A stretch of 64,000 nucleotides of DNA from Empedobacter tilapiae. Lineage in GTDB: Bacteria > Bacteroidota > Bacteroidia > Flavobacteriales > Weeksellaceae. Under the pieces are notes generated by a model that had not been told where the DNA came from, searched no databases, and saw only the letters and a program-made list of their open reading frames with translations. A program made the position numbers and the translations under genes. Below, piece by piece: positions 1-6,582 of this stretch (position 1 is the stretch's first letter; each line of letters starts with the position of its first letter). The stretch covers positions 62,001 to 126,000 of the forward strand of contig NZ_SRPE01000007.1 of the NCBI RefSeq assembly GCF_004785645.1, in the 5' to 3' direction.

Positions 1-251
1 ATCAACTTGTTGTTGCGCATAACGAATCCTTTGACCGCTCTGTTTTGAAAAATACAATGGAGTTTTACAACTTGAATTATTCTAATTTGAACCTTTCAGA
101 AAAATGGGAATGTACGTACAGAATTTTCAAACAGAAAGGAATTGTTCCTACAAAATTATCAGATTGCGCGCGTCGATTTAACCTTTCACTTAACCATCAC
201 GAAGCTTTATCTGATGCAAGAGTTTGTGCTCAATTATACTTATTAAAATAA
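1..251 (+). CDS. 3'-5' exonuclease, DnaQ/DEDDh family (C-terminal part, cut by window start)
   Basis: The frame is open from base 3 and has no start inside the window, so this is the 3' end of a longer gene. The visible part reads QLVVAHNESFDRSVL, the Exo II motif of DEDDh exonucleases. It ends with NHHEALSDARVCAQLYLLK, which carries the Exo III motif (general H followed by D). The family removes nucleotides from DNA 3' ends with two metal ions, as in the proofreading epsilon subunit and stand-alone nucleases. The missing N-terminus should hold the Exo I DxE pair. There is no extra C-terminal domain, so this is more likely a stand-alone exonuclease than a polymerase fusion. A second DnaQ-like gene lies at 26945. 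The family call is solid; the specific role cannot be assigned. Confidence 0.8.
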   Translation, partial: QLVVAHNESFDRSVLKNTMEFYNLNYSNLNLSEKWECTYRIFKQKGIVPTKLSDCARRFNLSLNHHEALSDARVCAQLYLLK

Positions 252-332
252 TATTTACTAAAAATTCATCTAATTAAACGATTAAAAATAACTTTATAAT
301 AAATTATAATTGTTTTATAATTAGCACTATAT

Positions 333-376
333 CCATTTACAAACATTTACAAATGTTTACAAATGCTTGTAAATGG
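333..376. promoter_or_regulatory. Array of four TTTACAAA-type boxes at 10-bp spacing
   Basis: TTTACAAA occurs exactly at 336-343, 346-353 and 356-363. A fourth, inverted copy with one change, CTTGTAAA, follows at 366-373. The spacing is exactly 10 bp, about one helical turn. The outer ends CCATTTACAA (333-342) and TTGTAAATGG (367-376) are perfect inverted repeats, so the whole 44-bp block is an imperfect palindrome. It ends 48 bp before the start of the PEP mutase-like gene. The geometry suggests a cooperative operator for a dimeric regulator; the regulator is unknown. Confidence 0.5.
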
Positions 377-424
377 AATTTTGAATAATTATTGTTGTTA
401 TAATTTCAAACCAAAATAATAATT

Positions 425-1192
425 ATGTCAGTACAAACTTTTAAAGAATTACATAACCAAAATTATCCCCTTGTTATTGCAAACGTATGGGATTCGATAA
501 GTGCTAGAGCTGCAGAAAAAGCTGGTTTTTTAGCTATCGGTACTTCTAGTCATGCAATAGCAAATATGTTAGGTTATGAAGATGGGCAAAACATTTCTTT
601 TTACGAAATGTTATATATTATAGAAAGAATTTCTAAATCAACTTCTATCCATATTTCTGCTGATATAGAAAGCGGTTTTACTGATGATCTGGACACATTA
701 AACGATTATATTGAAAAATTAGTTGATATTGGTGTTGTTGGAATCAATTTAGAAGATGGTAATACTGATGATGAAAAAAGAGAATTATCAAATGAAGTTG
801 TGCTTGAAAAAAAGATAAAATCCATCAAGGATTATTTAAAATCTAAAAATAAAAATGTTTTTATAAATGCACGCATTGATACTTATACAACAAAAATAGA
901 GCATACATTGGAAGAAACAATAAAACGTGGAAAATTATACAAAGAAGCTGGTGCAGATGGAATTTTTGTACCATTGATTGAAGATAAAATTGAAATTCTA
1001 AAAGTTATTAATGAAGTTGATTTACCATTAAATATTTTTATTACACCAAAACTAAATTCATATAAAATAATAAGTGAACTAGGTGTTCATAGAATTTCAA
1101 GTGGAAATAAAGTTCATCACAAAGTAACTGAATTTACTAATGTTTTCTTTGAAAGATTAATAGATTCAAAAGATTTTTCAAGTTTACTATAG
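425..1192 (+). CDS. Isocitrate lyase/PEP mutase family protein
   Basis: A 255-residue protein of the PEP mutase/isocitrate lyase superfamily, TIM-barrel enzymes that make or break C-C or P-C bonds next to a carboxylate using Mg2+. Visible signature parts are VWDSISARAAEKAGF near residues 21-35, the GTSSHA strand at 39-44, the metal-binding segment ADIESGF at 79-85 (D80, E82), and NLEDG at 108-112. The length fits the short 'PEP phosphonomutase-like' group, which includes oxaloacetate decarboxylase and 2,3-dimethylmalate lyase relatives. The substrate cannot be told from sequence; no phosphonate genes are nearby, so true phosphonate synthesis is unlikely. It is transcribed alone, preceded by the phased box array at 333-376 and followed by a strong terminator. 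Confidence 0.82.
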   Translation: MSVQTFKELHNQNYPLVIANVWDSISARAAEKAGFLAIGTSSHAIANMLGYEDGQNISFYEMLYIIERISKSTSIHISADIESGFTDDLDTLNDYIEKLVDIGVVGINLEDGNTDDEKRELSNEVVLEKKIKSIKDYLKSKNKNVFINARIDTYTTKIEHTLEETIKRGKLYKEAGADGIFVPLIEDKIEILKVINEVDLPLNIFITPKLNSYKIISELGVHRISSGNKVHHKVTEFTNVFFERLIDSKDFSSLL

Positions 1193-1216
1193 CTCCCCTA
1201 CTCTTATAAAATAGAT

Positions 1217-1256
1217 AATACAAAATAGAATCAACTAATTGATTCTATTTTGTATT
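1217..1256. terminator. Bidirectional terminator
   Basis: Perfect 18-bp inverted repeat (1217-1234 and 1239-1256) with the 4-base loop CTAA, between the convergent genes ending at 1192 and 1266. The stem is AT-rich but long; T-runs lie in the arms rather than after them. Confidence 0.6.
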
Positions 1257-1265
1257 AAGTAAATA

Positions 1266-2453
1266 TTAATCTAAATCGTCTAAAACAGATTTTAAAATAT
1301 TACAACCTTTGATGATATCTTCGTCAGAAATATTAATTGGTGGAGTAATTCTTAAATTCTCTATACTATACATCAAAAAGAAAAGAATTAAACCTCTATT
1401 CATACATTCTTGTTGAACTCTTAATGTGTATTCTGGTGATGACAACTCTGGTGCTAACATCAATCCTTTTCCATGAATTTTCTTAACTTTCGAATGATTT
1501 AAATTTTCTCTAAACAGTTGTTCTTTACGATCAATATCTTCCATCAATTTTTCGTCATCTAACACATTTAGCAACTCTAAAGCAGCGGCAGCAATCACAG
1601 GATTTCCTCCAAAAGTTGTAATGTGTCCTAATTGAGGATTCTGTTTCAAAGAAGTCATAATTTTATTAGAAGTCATAAACGCACCAACAGGTAGACCACT
1701 TGCCATTCCTTTTCCCATCGCTACAATATCTGGTACAACACCAAAATGTTCAAAACCAAAAAGTTTTCCTGTGCGCCCAAAACCTGGCTGAATTTCATCC
1801 ATAATTAATAATGCACCAACTTCTTCACAACGTTTTTTTAACTTGATAAAGAAATCATTCTCTGGCAACCTAAAACCAGAAGCCCCACGAATACTCTCAA
1901 CAATAACACCTGCTGTTTCTTTGGTGATTTTTTGTAGATCTTCTTCATTATTGAAATCGATAAAATAAACTTCTGGTAACAAAGGTCTGAAAGCTGCTTT
2001 TTTTCGTTCATCTCCAGAGACACTCAAAGAACCATGTGTATTTCCGTGATATGCATTTCGAAAAGAAATCAGTTGACGACGACCTGTATAACGTTTAGCC
2101 AGTTTCAGCGATGCTTCAATCGCTTCAGTACCTGAATTTACCAAATAAACTTGATCTAGTCCTTCTGGTGTTAAATCAACCAATTTCTTACATAATTCAA
2201 CTGGTTTTTCTTGCGCATATTCACCATAAACAGCGACATGCATATATTTGTTTACTTGATCTATAATTGCTTGATTAATTCGCGGATGGCTATGTCCAAG
2301 TGTATTGACCGAAACGCCAGCTACAAAATCAAGATAGGCTCTTCCATCTTTTCCATAGATATAAGAGCCTTTTGCGTAATCAACTTCAAAACCAGAAGCA
2401 AAATTTGTTGTTTGAGCTTGGTATTTGAAAAATCCTTCTTTTAATGTTTCCAT
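1266..2453 (-). CDS. Class III PLP-dependent aminotransferase
   Basis: A 395-residue aminotransferase of the class III (ornithine/acetylornithine/GABA transaminase) group. It shows SGTE at 107-110 (PLP phosphate binding), MDEIQPGFGRTG at 218-229 with the cofactor Asp at 219, and MGKGMASGLPVG with the Schiff-base lysine at 248. The usual E-P-x-Q-G motif reads ESIRG at 186-190, so the side-chain pocket differs from ArgD or ornithine transaminase and the substrate is uncertain. It starts only one base after the upstream lipoprotein gene and is the last gene of a three-gene operon with the OstA-like gene. No arginine-biosynthesis genes are close by, so argD is not assigned. Confidence 0.85.
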   Translation of the reverse strand: METLKEGFFKYQAQTTNFASGFEVDYAKGSYIYGKDGRAYLDFVAGVSVNTLGHSHPRINQAIIDQVNKYMHVAVYGEYAQEKPVELCKKLVDLTPEGLDQVYLVNSGTEAIEASLKLAKRYTGRRQLISFRNAYHGNTHGSLSVSGDERKKAAFRPLLPEVYFIDFNNEEDLQKITKETAGVIVESIRGASGFRLPENDFFIKLKKRCEEVGALLIMDEIQPGFGRTGKLFGFEHFGVVPDIVAMGKGMASGLPVGAFMTSNKIMTSLKQNPQLGHITTFGGNPVIAAAALELLNVLDDEKLMEDIDRKEQLFRENLNHSKVKKIHGKGLMLAPELSSPEYTLRVQQECMNRGLILFFLMYSIENLRITPPINISDEDIIKGCNILKSVLDDLD

Positions 2454-2454
2454 T

Positions 2455-3006
2455 TTATTTTAATAATAAAAATGCAGCAACTCCACCCATTGCATAAGCA
2501 ACAACAGTAAGAGCATCTGATTTACCTTTTGAAAATTTTCTTATTTTGAACGATGAAATATCGTTTTTATGAAACTTCAACTCTTTTTCAGTTCCTTTCA
2601 CTACAGCATATAATGTATCTGCTTTCCATTGCTTTGCCTCTATTGTATATTCTTTTCCTTGCGAATCTACTTTATAAAACTGATCCGTTTTAATAACATC
2701 TGTCAATTTAATTGTAGAAGGATCTATCGCTACTTTATCTTCAATATTAGCTTGTTGTTTAGTTTTTAATGCTTCAACTTCTTCTTTGCTAATTTCAACT
2801 GAGGAACTAGCTGCATTTTGATTTGGATTTTGACGCGCTCTTCTCAAATCAGAAATATTAGCTTTAGAACGGCTTCTTTCATTAGAATTAGCTGAATGAT
2901 TAGTATTTTTAGTCATTTCTGCAACATATTCCTCGGGATCAAATGTTTGGTATGTATAACAACTTGACAATAATAAAATAGATAATATAATAGATGTAGT
3001 TTTCAT
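2455..3006 (-). CDS. Putative lipoprotein of unknown function
   Basis: A 183-residue protein with a lipoprotein signal peptide ending in the lipobox LLSSC (Cys16), so it is probably anchored in the inner or outer membrane. A Ser/Asn/Arg-rich linker follows to about residue 70. Then comes a soluble domain containing KLTDVIKTDQFYKV and KADTLYAVVKGTEKELKFHK, which look like short beta strands. A hydrophobic C-terminal stretch (VVAYAMGGVAAFLLL, near 167-182) could be a transmembrane helix. It is the middle gene of the OstA-like/lipoprotein/aminotransferase operon, with a 39-base gap upstream and 1 base downstream. I do not recognise the family; an envelope role is inferred from the signal and the OstA-like neighbour. 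Confidence 0.75.
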   Translation of the reverse strand: MKTTSIILSILLLSSCYTYQTFDPEEYVAEMTKNTNHSANSNERSRSKANISDLRRARQNPNQNAASSSVEISKEEVEALKTKQQANIEDKVAIDPSTIKLTDVIKTDQFYKVDSQGKEYTIEAKQWKADTLYAVVKGTEKELKFHKNDISSFKIRKFSKGKSDALTVVAYAMGGVAAFLLLK

Positions 3007-3045
3007 TTATAGTTTTAGAGATTAAACGATTAATTTATGAAAAGA

Positions 3046-4716
3046 TTATTTCGATTCGATAAAAATATCTCGCCAAGTATTTAATCGTTCAGAAATTCGC
3101 CATTTGAAATCTGGTAAATAACGCATTTCTTCAGGAAATTTAGATAAAGGATACATTTTTCCATCTGATTTTATTCGACATGCAACCAATTCAACATCTT
3201 TTCCTACAACATCAACTTCTATAATCCCACAATATGAGATATTAATCCCATAACGTTCTTTTTCTTTTGTTTTCTGATCTGTATCATCCATATAAGTTAA
3301 TGCTACAGCGTTTTCTTCCACATTAATAAAGTCTATTTTATCATCTTGAAAAAGAACTGTCAAATATTTTCCTTTGATCTGATGAAATTCATTTTCAGTA
3401 AGCGAATCTACTTTTGCGATTACAAATGCATTATTGAAAACTTTCATTGAATCAATTTTTTCTGTTTTAGCATTTGTATATGCTTCGATAAAATTCCCAG
3501 TAACTTGATTATCTCCAGACCAAAGAATTGGATCTTTATAAAATTGCATTAATCCTTTTGTTTGATTATACACCAAAGAATCTGCTTTTCCATTCGCATT
3601 CGATTTGTAAAAACGTGCTTTATGAAACGCTTTCACAAGAGATGTAGAATCTACATCATGACGTTTAACCGCCAACAAGGTATCAGCACTAATATAAAGA
3701 GAATCTTTATCAAATGCTTTTACAGCATAAGCGTTCTTAGTAACAAAAGCAGAGTCTAAATATTTAAATGCTTCACCGTAATCTCCTTTCAAAAATCTTT
3801 TTTCAAGTGGGTCATCAAGATAAACATCTCCTTCTCCTTTTCCAAAACCAGTCTTATCATTAAAATAAAGATTTTTAGCTGTTAAGGTTTTGTTTTGATA
3901 GTATACTTTTGAATTATTTCTTAACCAAGCTTCTCCAGTTTTTTTATTAAAGTCTCCATCAGAAGTAATGATATATTGTGACGGATCGTTTCTACGCGTT
4001 ATTTTAGAATAATCACGGAAAGTAGTAATTCCTGTAATATCATTTGTTGTCATTTTTCTCGAATAAATTGTATAATCTTTATTCGTAATAAAAACTTCTG
4101 AGCCAAAATTGGCTGATTTAGATTTTACATTATATACTACATTTCGTCCTTCAACTAAAGTTCCATCTGAACCAATTGTTTTATATGTATCATTCACAAT
4201 GATATTTCCTGTCAATCGTTCATAAATCATTTTTTCTGAACTAATTTGTTGAGTTGGAGTTTTAACTTCTACTTTTCCTATTCCTGTTGCAATTTCAGTT
4301 GTACGATTATAATCCATATAATCTGCGGTAATACGAGAACTAGGATCCGTTAAAACAACATCTTTAAAAGCTTTGGCTATGGTTGTATTAGCATCATATT
4401 CCATTTTATGCGCCGTAATTGTTTTATCCTTGCTTACCAAACGAGCATTTGACCAAACAACAGCCAAATTTTTATCACGATACAAAACTGCACTATCAGC
4501 AGTAATTACATCACCTTTATACTCAATCAAAACATTTCCAGAAAGAAATTCATTTCCTTCAAAAAGCTTTGGATTACGTTCAACTAAATCAGCGTGTTTT
4601 AACACAACTTTTTCTTTTTTAGGTTTTTGTTGAGCAAAAACACTTAAACTTATAAAACATGATAGTAATAAAGCTACTTTCAACTTTGTTTTATTATTTA
4701 TATTATTAATTAACAA
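3046..4716 (-). CDS. OstA-like protein (LptA/LptD N-terminal beta-jellyroll type)
   Basis: A 556-residue secreted protein with a signal peptide ending near SVFAQQ. Repeated short strands follow in the pattern 'ITADSAVLYRDKNLAVVWSNA', 'ITADYMDYNRTTEIATGIG', 'QISSEKMIYERLTGNIIVND', the OstA/LptA repeat that forms an open beta-jellyroll groove for lipid A chains. It lacks the C-terminal LptD barrel, so a periplasmic or surface-associated role in lipopolysaccharide transport is the usual inference for this flavobacterial family. No ATG is available: the frame opens with TTG at 4716, or with a second TTG at 4683 that would give a more compact signal peptide. A TAnnTTTG box on this strand at 4766-4773 places transcription start close upstream. 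First gene of the operon with 2455 and 1266. Confidence 0.83.
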   Translation of the reverse strand: MLINNINNKTKLKVALLLSCFISLSVFAQQKPKKEKVVLKHADLVERNPKLFEGNEFLSGNVLIEYKGDVITADSAVLYRDKNLAVVWSNARLVSKDKTITAHKMEYDANTTIAKAFKDVVLTDPSSRITADYMDYNRTTEIATGIGKVEVKTPTQQISSEKMIYERLTGNIIVNDTYKTIGSDGTLVEGRNVVYNVKSKSANFGSEVFITNKDYTIYSRKMTTNDITGITTFRDYSKITRRNDPSQYIITSDGDFNKKTGEAWLRNNSKVYYQNKTLTAKNLYFNDKTGFGKGEGDVYLDDPLEKRFLKGDYGEAFKYLDSAFVTKNAYAVKAFDKDSLYISADTLLAVKRHDVDSTSLVKAFHKARFYKSNANGKADSLVYNQTKGLMQFYKDPILWSGDNQVTGNFIEAYTNAKTEKIDSMKVFNNAFVIAKVDSLTENEFHQIKGKYLTVLFQDDKIDFINVEENAVALTYMDDTDQKTKEKERYGINISYCGIIEVDVVGKDVELVACRIKSDGKMYPLSKFPEEMRYLPDFKWRISERLNTWRDIFIESK

Positions 4717-4765
4717 GTATTTATTTTTTAGTTTTACTTATATTACACTTATAAAAAGTGCTAGC

Positions 4766-4773
4766 CAAAATTA
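4766..4773 (-). promoter_or_regulatory. -7 promoter box (TAATTTTG) for the OstA-like operon
   Basis: Minus-strand TAATTTTG fits the Bacteroidota -7 consensus TAnnTTTG and lies about 50 bases before the start codon at 4716. No clear -33 TTG is seen at the right distance. Confidence 0.5.
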
Positions 4774-4953
4774 GTGTTATTTTTTTAGTCCTAAAAATTA
4801 TTTATTACGTTAAAACATGCTTGATTACTTAAAATTTTCATAATAATTATCTTTATTTTTAAAATTAATTCTATTTAAAAAAATCTCTATTATTTATCTA
4901 ATTCAGTTTTAAAATCCTTAACTTCATACTAAATCTATTTAAAATATACAATA

Positions 4954-5874
4954 ATGCCTAAATATCAAAATGTATTAGACTCTCCAAATACCAATACTAT
5001 TTTTATGATTTGGAATTTCAAAGAAAATACAGATTACAAAACTGTTTTTAAAAAGCTTTGTTCTTTAGTTATTAATCTTAATCATAGTGCTAATACACGT
5101 TTCCCAGAAACACAATCTAGTGTTGTTTTAGGAATTAGTTACGAAGCTTGGTTAAAATTAGATTTACCAAAACCTTTACCTAGAGAGTTAAAACCTTTTG
5201 TTTCTATCAAAGGAAAAAAACATGAAGCAGTTTCTACAAAAGCCGATATTCATTTTCATATTCGTTCAAACAATCAAAGTTATTGTGTTGACATTGTATC
5301 TAATTTAACCGATTTATTGAAGGATGTTGCAACTTGTCAAGAAGAAATCCATGGATTTCGATATTGGGATGGGCGTAGTATTTTAGGTTTTGTTGATGGA
5401 ACTGAAAATCCACAAGATAAAGAAAGAATAACTTTTGGTTTAATAGGTAAAGAAGATTCTAATTATCAGAATGGAAGTTATTTATTTGTACAGAAATATC
5501 TCCATGATATGCAAGCTTGGAAAAATTTACCAATCTCAGAACAAGAAAAGATTATTGGAAGAACAAAAGTAAATGATATAGAAATGGATGACGACGAAAA
5601 ACCTTCTAATTCTCATTCAGCTTTAGCCAATGTTGGTGATGATAAAAAAATAGTTCGTGATAATATGCCTTTTGGTAATATATCAACAAATGAAATGGGA
5701 ACATATTTTATTGCTTATGCTAGGAAGTTTAGTATTGTAAAAGAAATGTTAGAACGTATGTTTATTGGCGAACCTGTTGGAAATTATGATCGAATATTAG
5801 ATTTTAGTAAAGCAAAAACTGGAACATTATTTTTTGTTCCTTCTTTTGATTTGTTAGATCAACTCTCTGATTAA
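4954..5874 (+). CDS. DyP-type haem peroxidase
   Basis: A 306-residue dye-decolorizing peroxidase. The family marker GFVDGTENP lies at 145-153, with the distal catalytic Asp at 148. H221 in the segment SNSHSALANV is the likely proximal haem ligand, and R235 in VRDNMPF matches the conserved distal Arg region. Length and the lack of a Tat signal fit the cytoplasmic YfeX-like (class B/P) subgroup rather than secreted EfeB. The enzyme reduces H2O2 while oxidising dyes, porphyrins or other aromatics; its physiological substrate is unknown. It is transcribed alone, with no encapsulin gene next to it, and is followed by a terminator shared with the convergent Fur-family gene. Confidence 0.9.
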   Translation: MPKYQNVLDSPNTNTIFMIWNFKENTDYKTVFKKLCSLVINLNHSANTRFPETQSSVVLGISYEAWLKLDLPKPLPRELKPFVSIKGKKHEAVSTKADIHFHIRSNNQSYCVDIVSNLTDLLKDVATCQEEIHGFRYWDGRSILGFVDGTENPQDKERITFGLIGKEDSNYQNGSYLFVQKYLHDMQAWKNLPISEQEKIIGRTKVNDIEMDDDEKPSNSHSALANVGDDKKIVRDNMPFGNISTNEMGTYFIAYARKFSIVKEMLERMFIGEPVGNYDRILDFSKAKTGTLFFVPSFDLLDQLSD

Positions 5875-5881
5875 TAATATA

Positions 5882-5915
5882 AAAAGACCTTTAACAAAAT
5901 TGTAAAAGGTCTTTT
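5882..5915. terminator. Bidirectional terminator
   Basis: 11-bp stem AAAAGACCTTT (5882-5892) and AAAGGTCTTTT (5905-5915) with a 12-base loop, between convergent peroxidase and Fur genes. Confidence 0.7.
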
Positions 5916-5934
5916 ATATTCTATATAATCAAGC

Positions 5935-6387
5935 TTATTTATTTTTTCGTGTACCGTAGAAATATAATGAATGATTATCAATTTTGATATCAAAAACTTC
6001 TTCTATTGTTTGTTTAATCGATTGAATTCGAGGATCACAAAACTCTAATACCTCTCCAGTATCAGCCAAAATAATATGATCATGATTTTTATCGAAATAT
6101 GATTTTTCATAATGAGCTTGCTGGTCACCAAACTGATGTTTACGTACCAATTTAGCATCCATTAATAACTCAATTGTATTATATAATGTAGCACGACTAA
6201 CGCGATATTTCTTATTTTTCATTTTGATATACAACATGTCAATATCAAAATGGTCATCTGTAAAATAAATTTCCTCTAAAATAGCATAACGCTCAGGTGT
6301 TTTACGATGTCCATGTTCTTCCAAGAAATTTGTAAACACTTGTTTTACTACTTCATAATTACTTGATTTTACTGATTCGTTTGTCAT
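5935..6387 (-). CDS. Fur-family transcriptional regulator
   Basis: A 150-residue regulator with the Fur layout. The N-terminal winged helix has [11 protein letters not shown] at 65-75 as recognition helix. The C-terminal dimerisation domain has HFD near 46-48 and NHDHI at 101-105, metal-binding positions of the family. The CxxC pair that binds structural zinc in E. coli Fur is missing: the segment reads [15 protein letters not shown], with a single Cys at 117. Metal specificity (Fur, Zur or PerR) therefore cannot be set from sequence. It is divergent from the helicase gene; a near-consensus TATATTTA box on this strand lies at about 6402-6409. The DyP peroxidase gene is convergent, which is compatible with but does not prove a link to iron or peroxide stress. 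Confidence 0.88.
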   Translation of the reverse strand: MTNESVKSSNYEVVKQVFTNFLEEHGHRKTPERYAILEEIYFTDDHFDIDMLYIKMKNKKYRVSRATLYNTIELLMDAKLVRKHQFGDQQAHYEKSYFDKNHDHIILADTGEVLEFCDPRIQSIKQTIEEVFDIKIDNHSLYFYGTRKNK

Positions 6388-6568
6388 ATAAAAAATTTGT
6401 GTAAATATAGGTATTATTTCTATATTAAAGTAACGATAATTTCTTCAATTAGTATCAATTTTCTATCTGTTTATAATATAATTCTATAATTATCCTTATT
6501 TTAACAATAATCCTTTTTTGAAATAATATAATCTTTTAAAATTATTTTATCCTTTACGACACAAAGGT

Positions 6569-6576
6569 TAACTTTG
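6569..6576 (+). promoter_or_regulatory. -7 promoter box (TAACTTTG) for the helicase gene
   Basis: TAACTTTG matches TAnnTTTG exactly and ends 6 bases before the ATG at 6583. Transcription would start at or within a few bases of the start codon, so the mRNA is predicted leaderless or nearly so. The box also covers the TTG at 6574, excluding it as start. Confidence 0.6.
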
Positions 6577-6582
6577 CAAAAG

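Noticed and set aside
333-376. CRISPR-like repeats
   Set aside because: Repeat unit of 8-10 bp without spacers; the geometry is that of an operator array.
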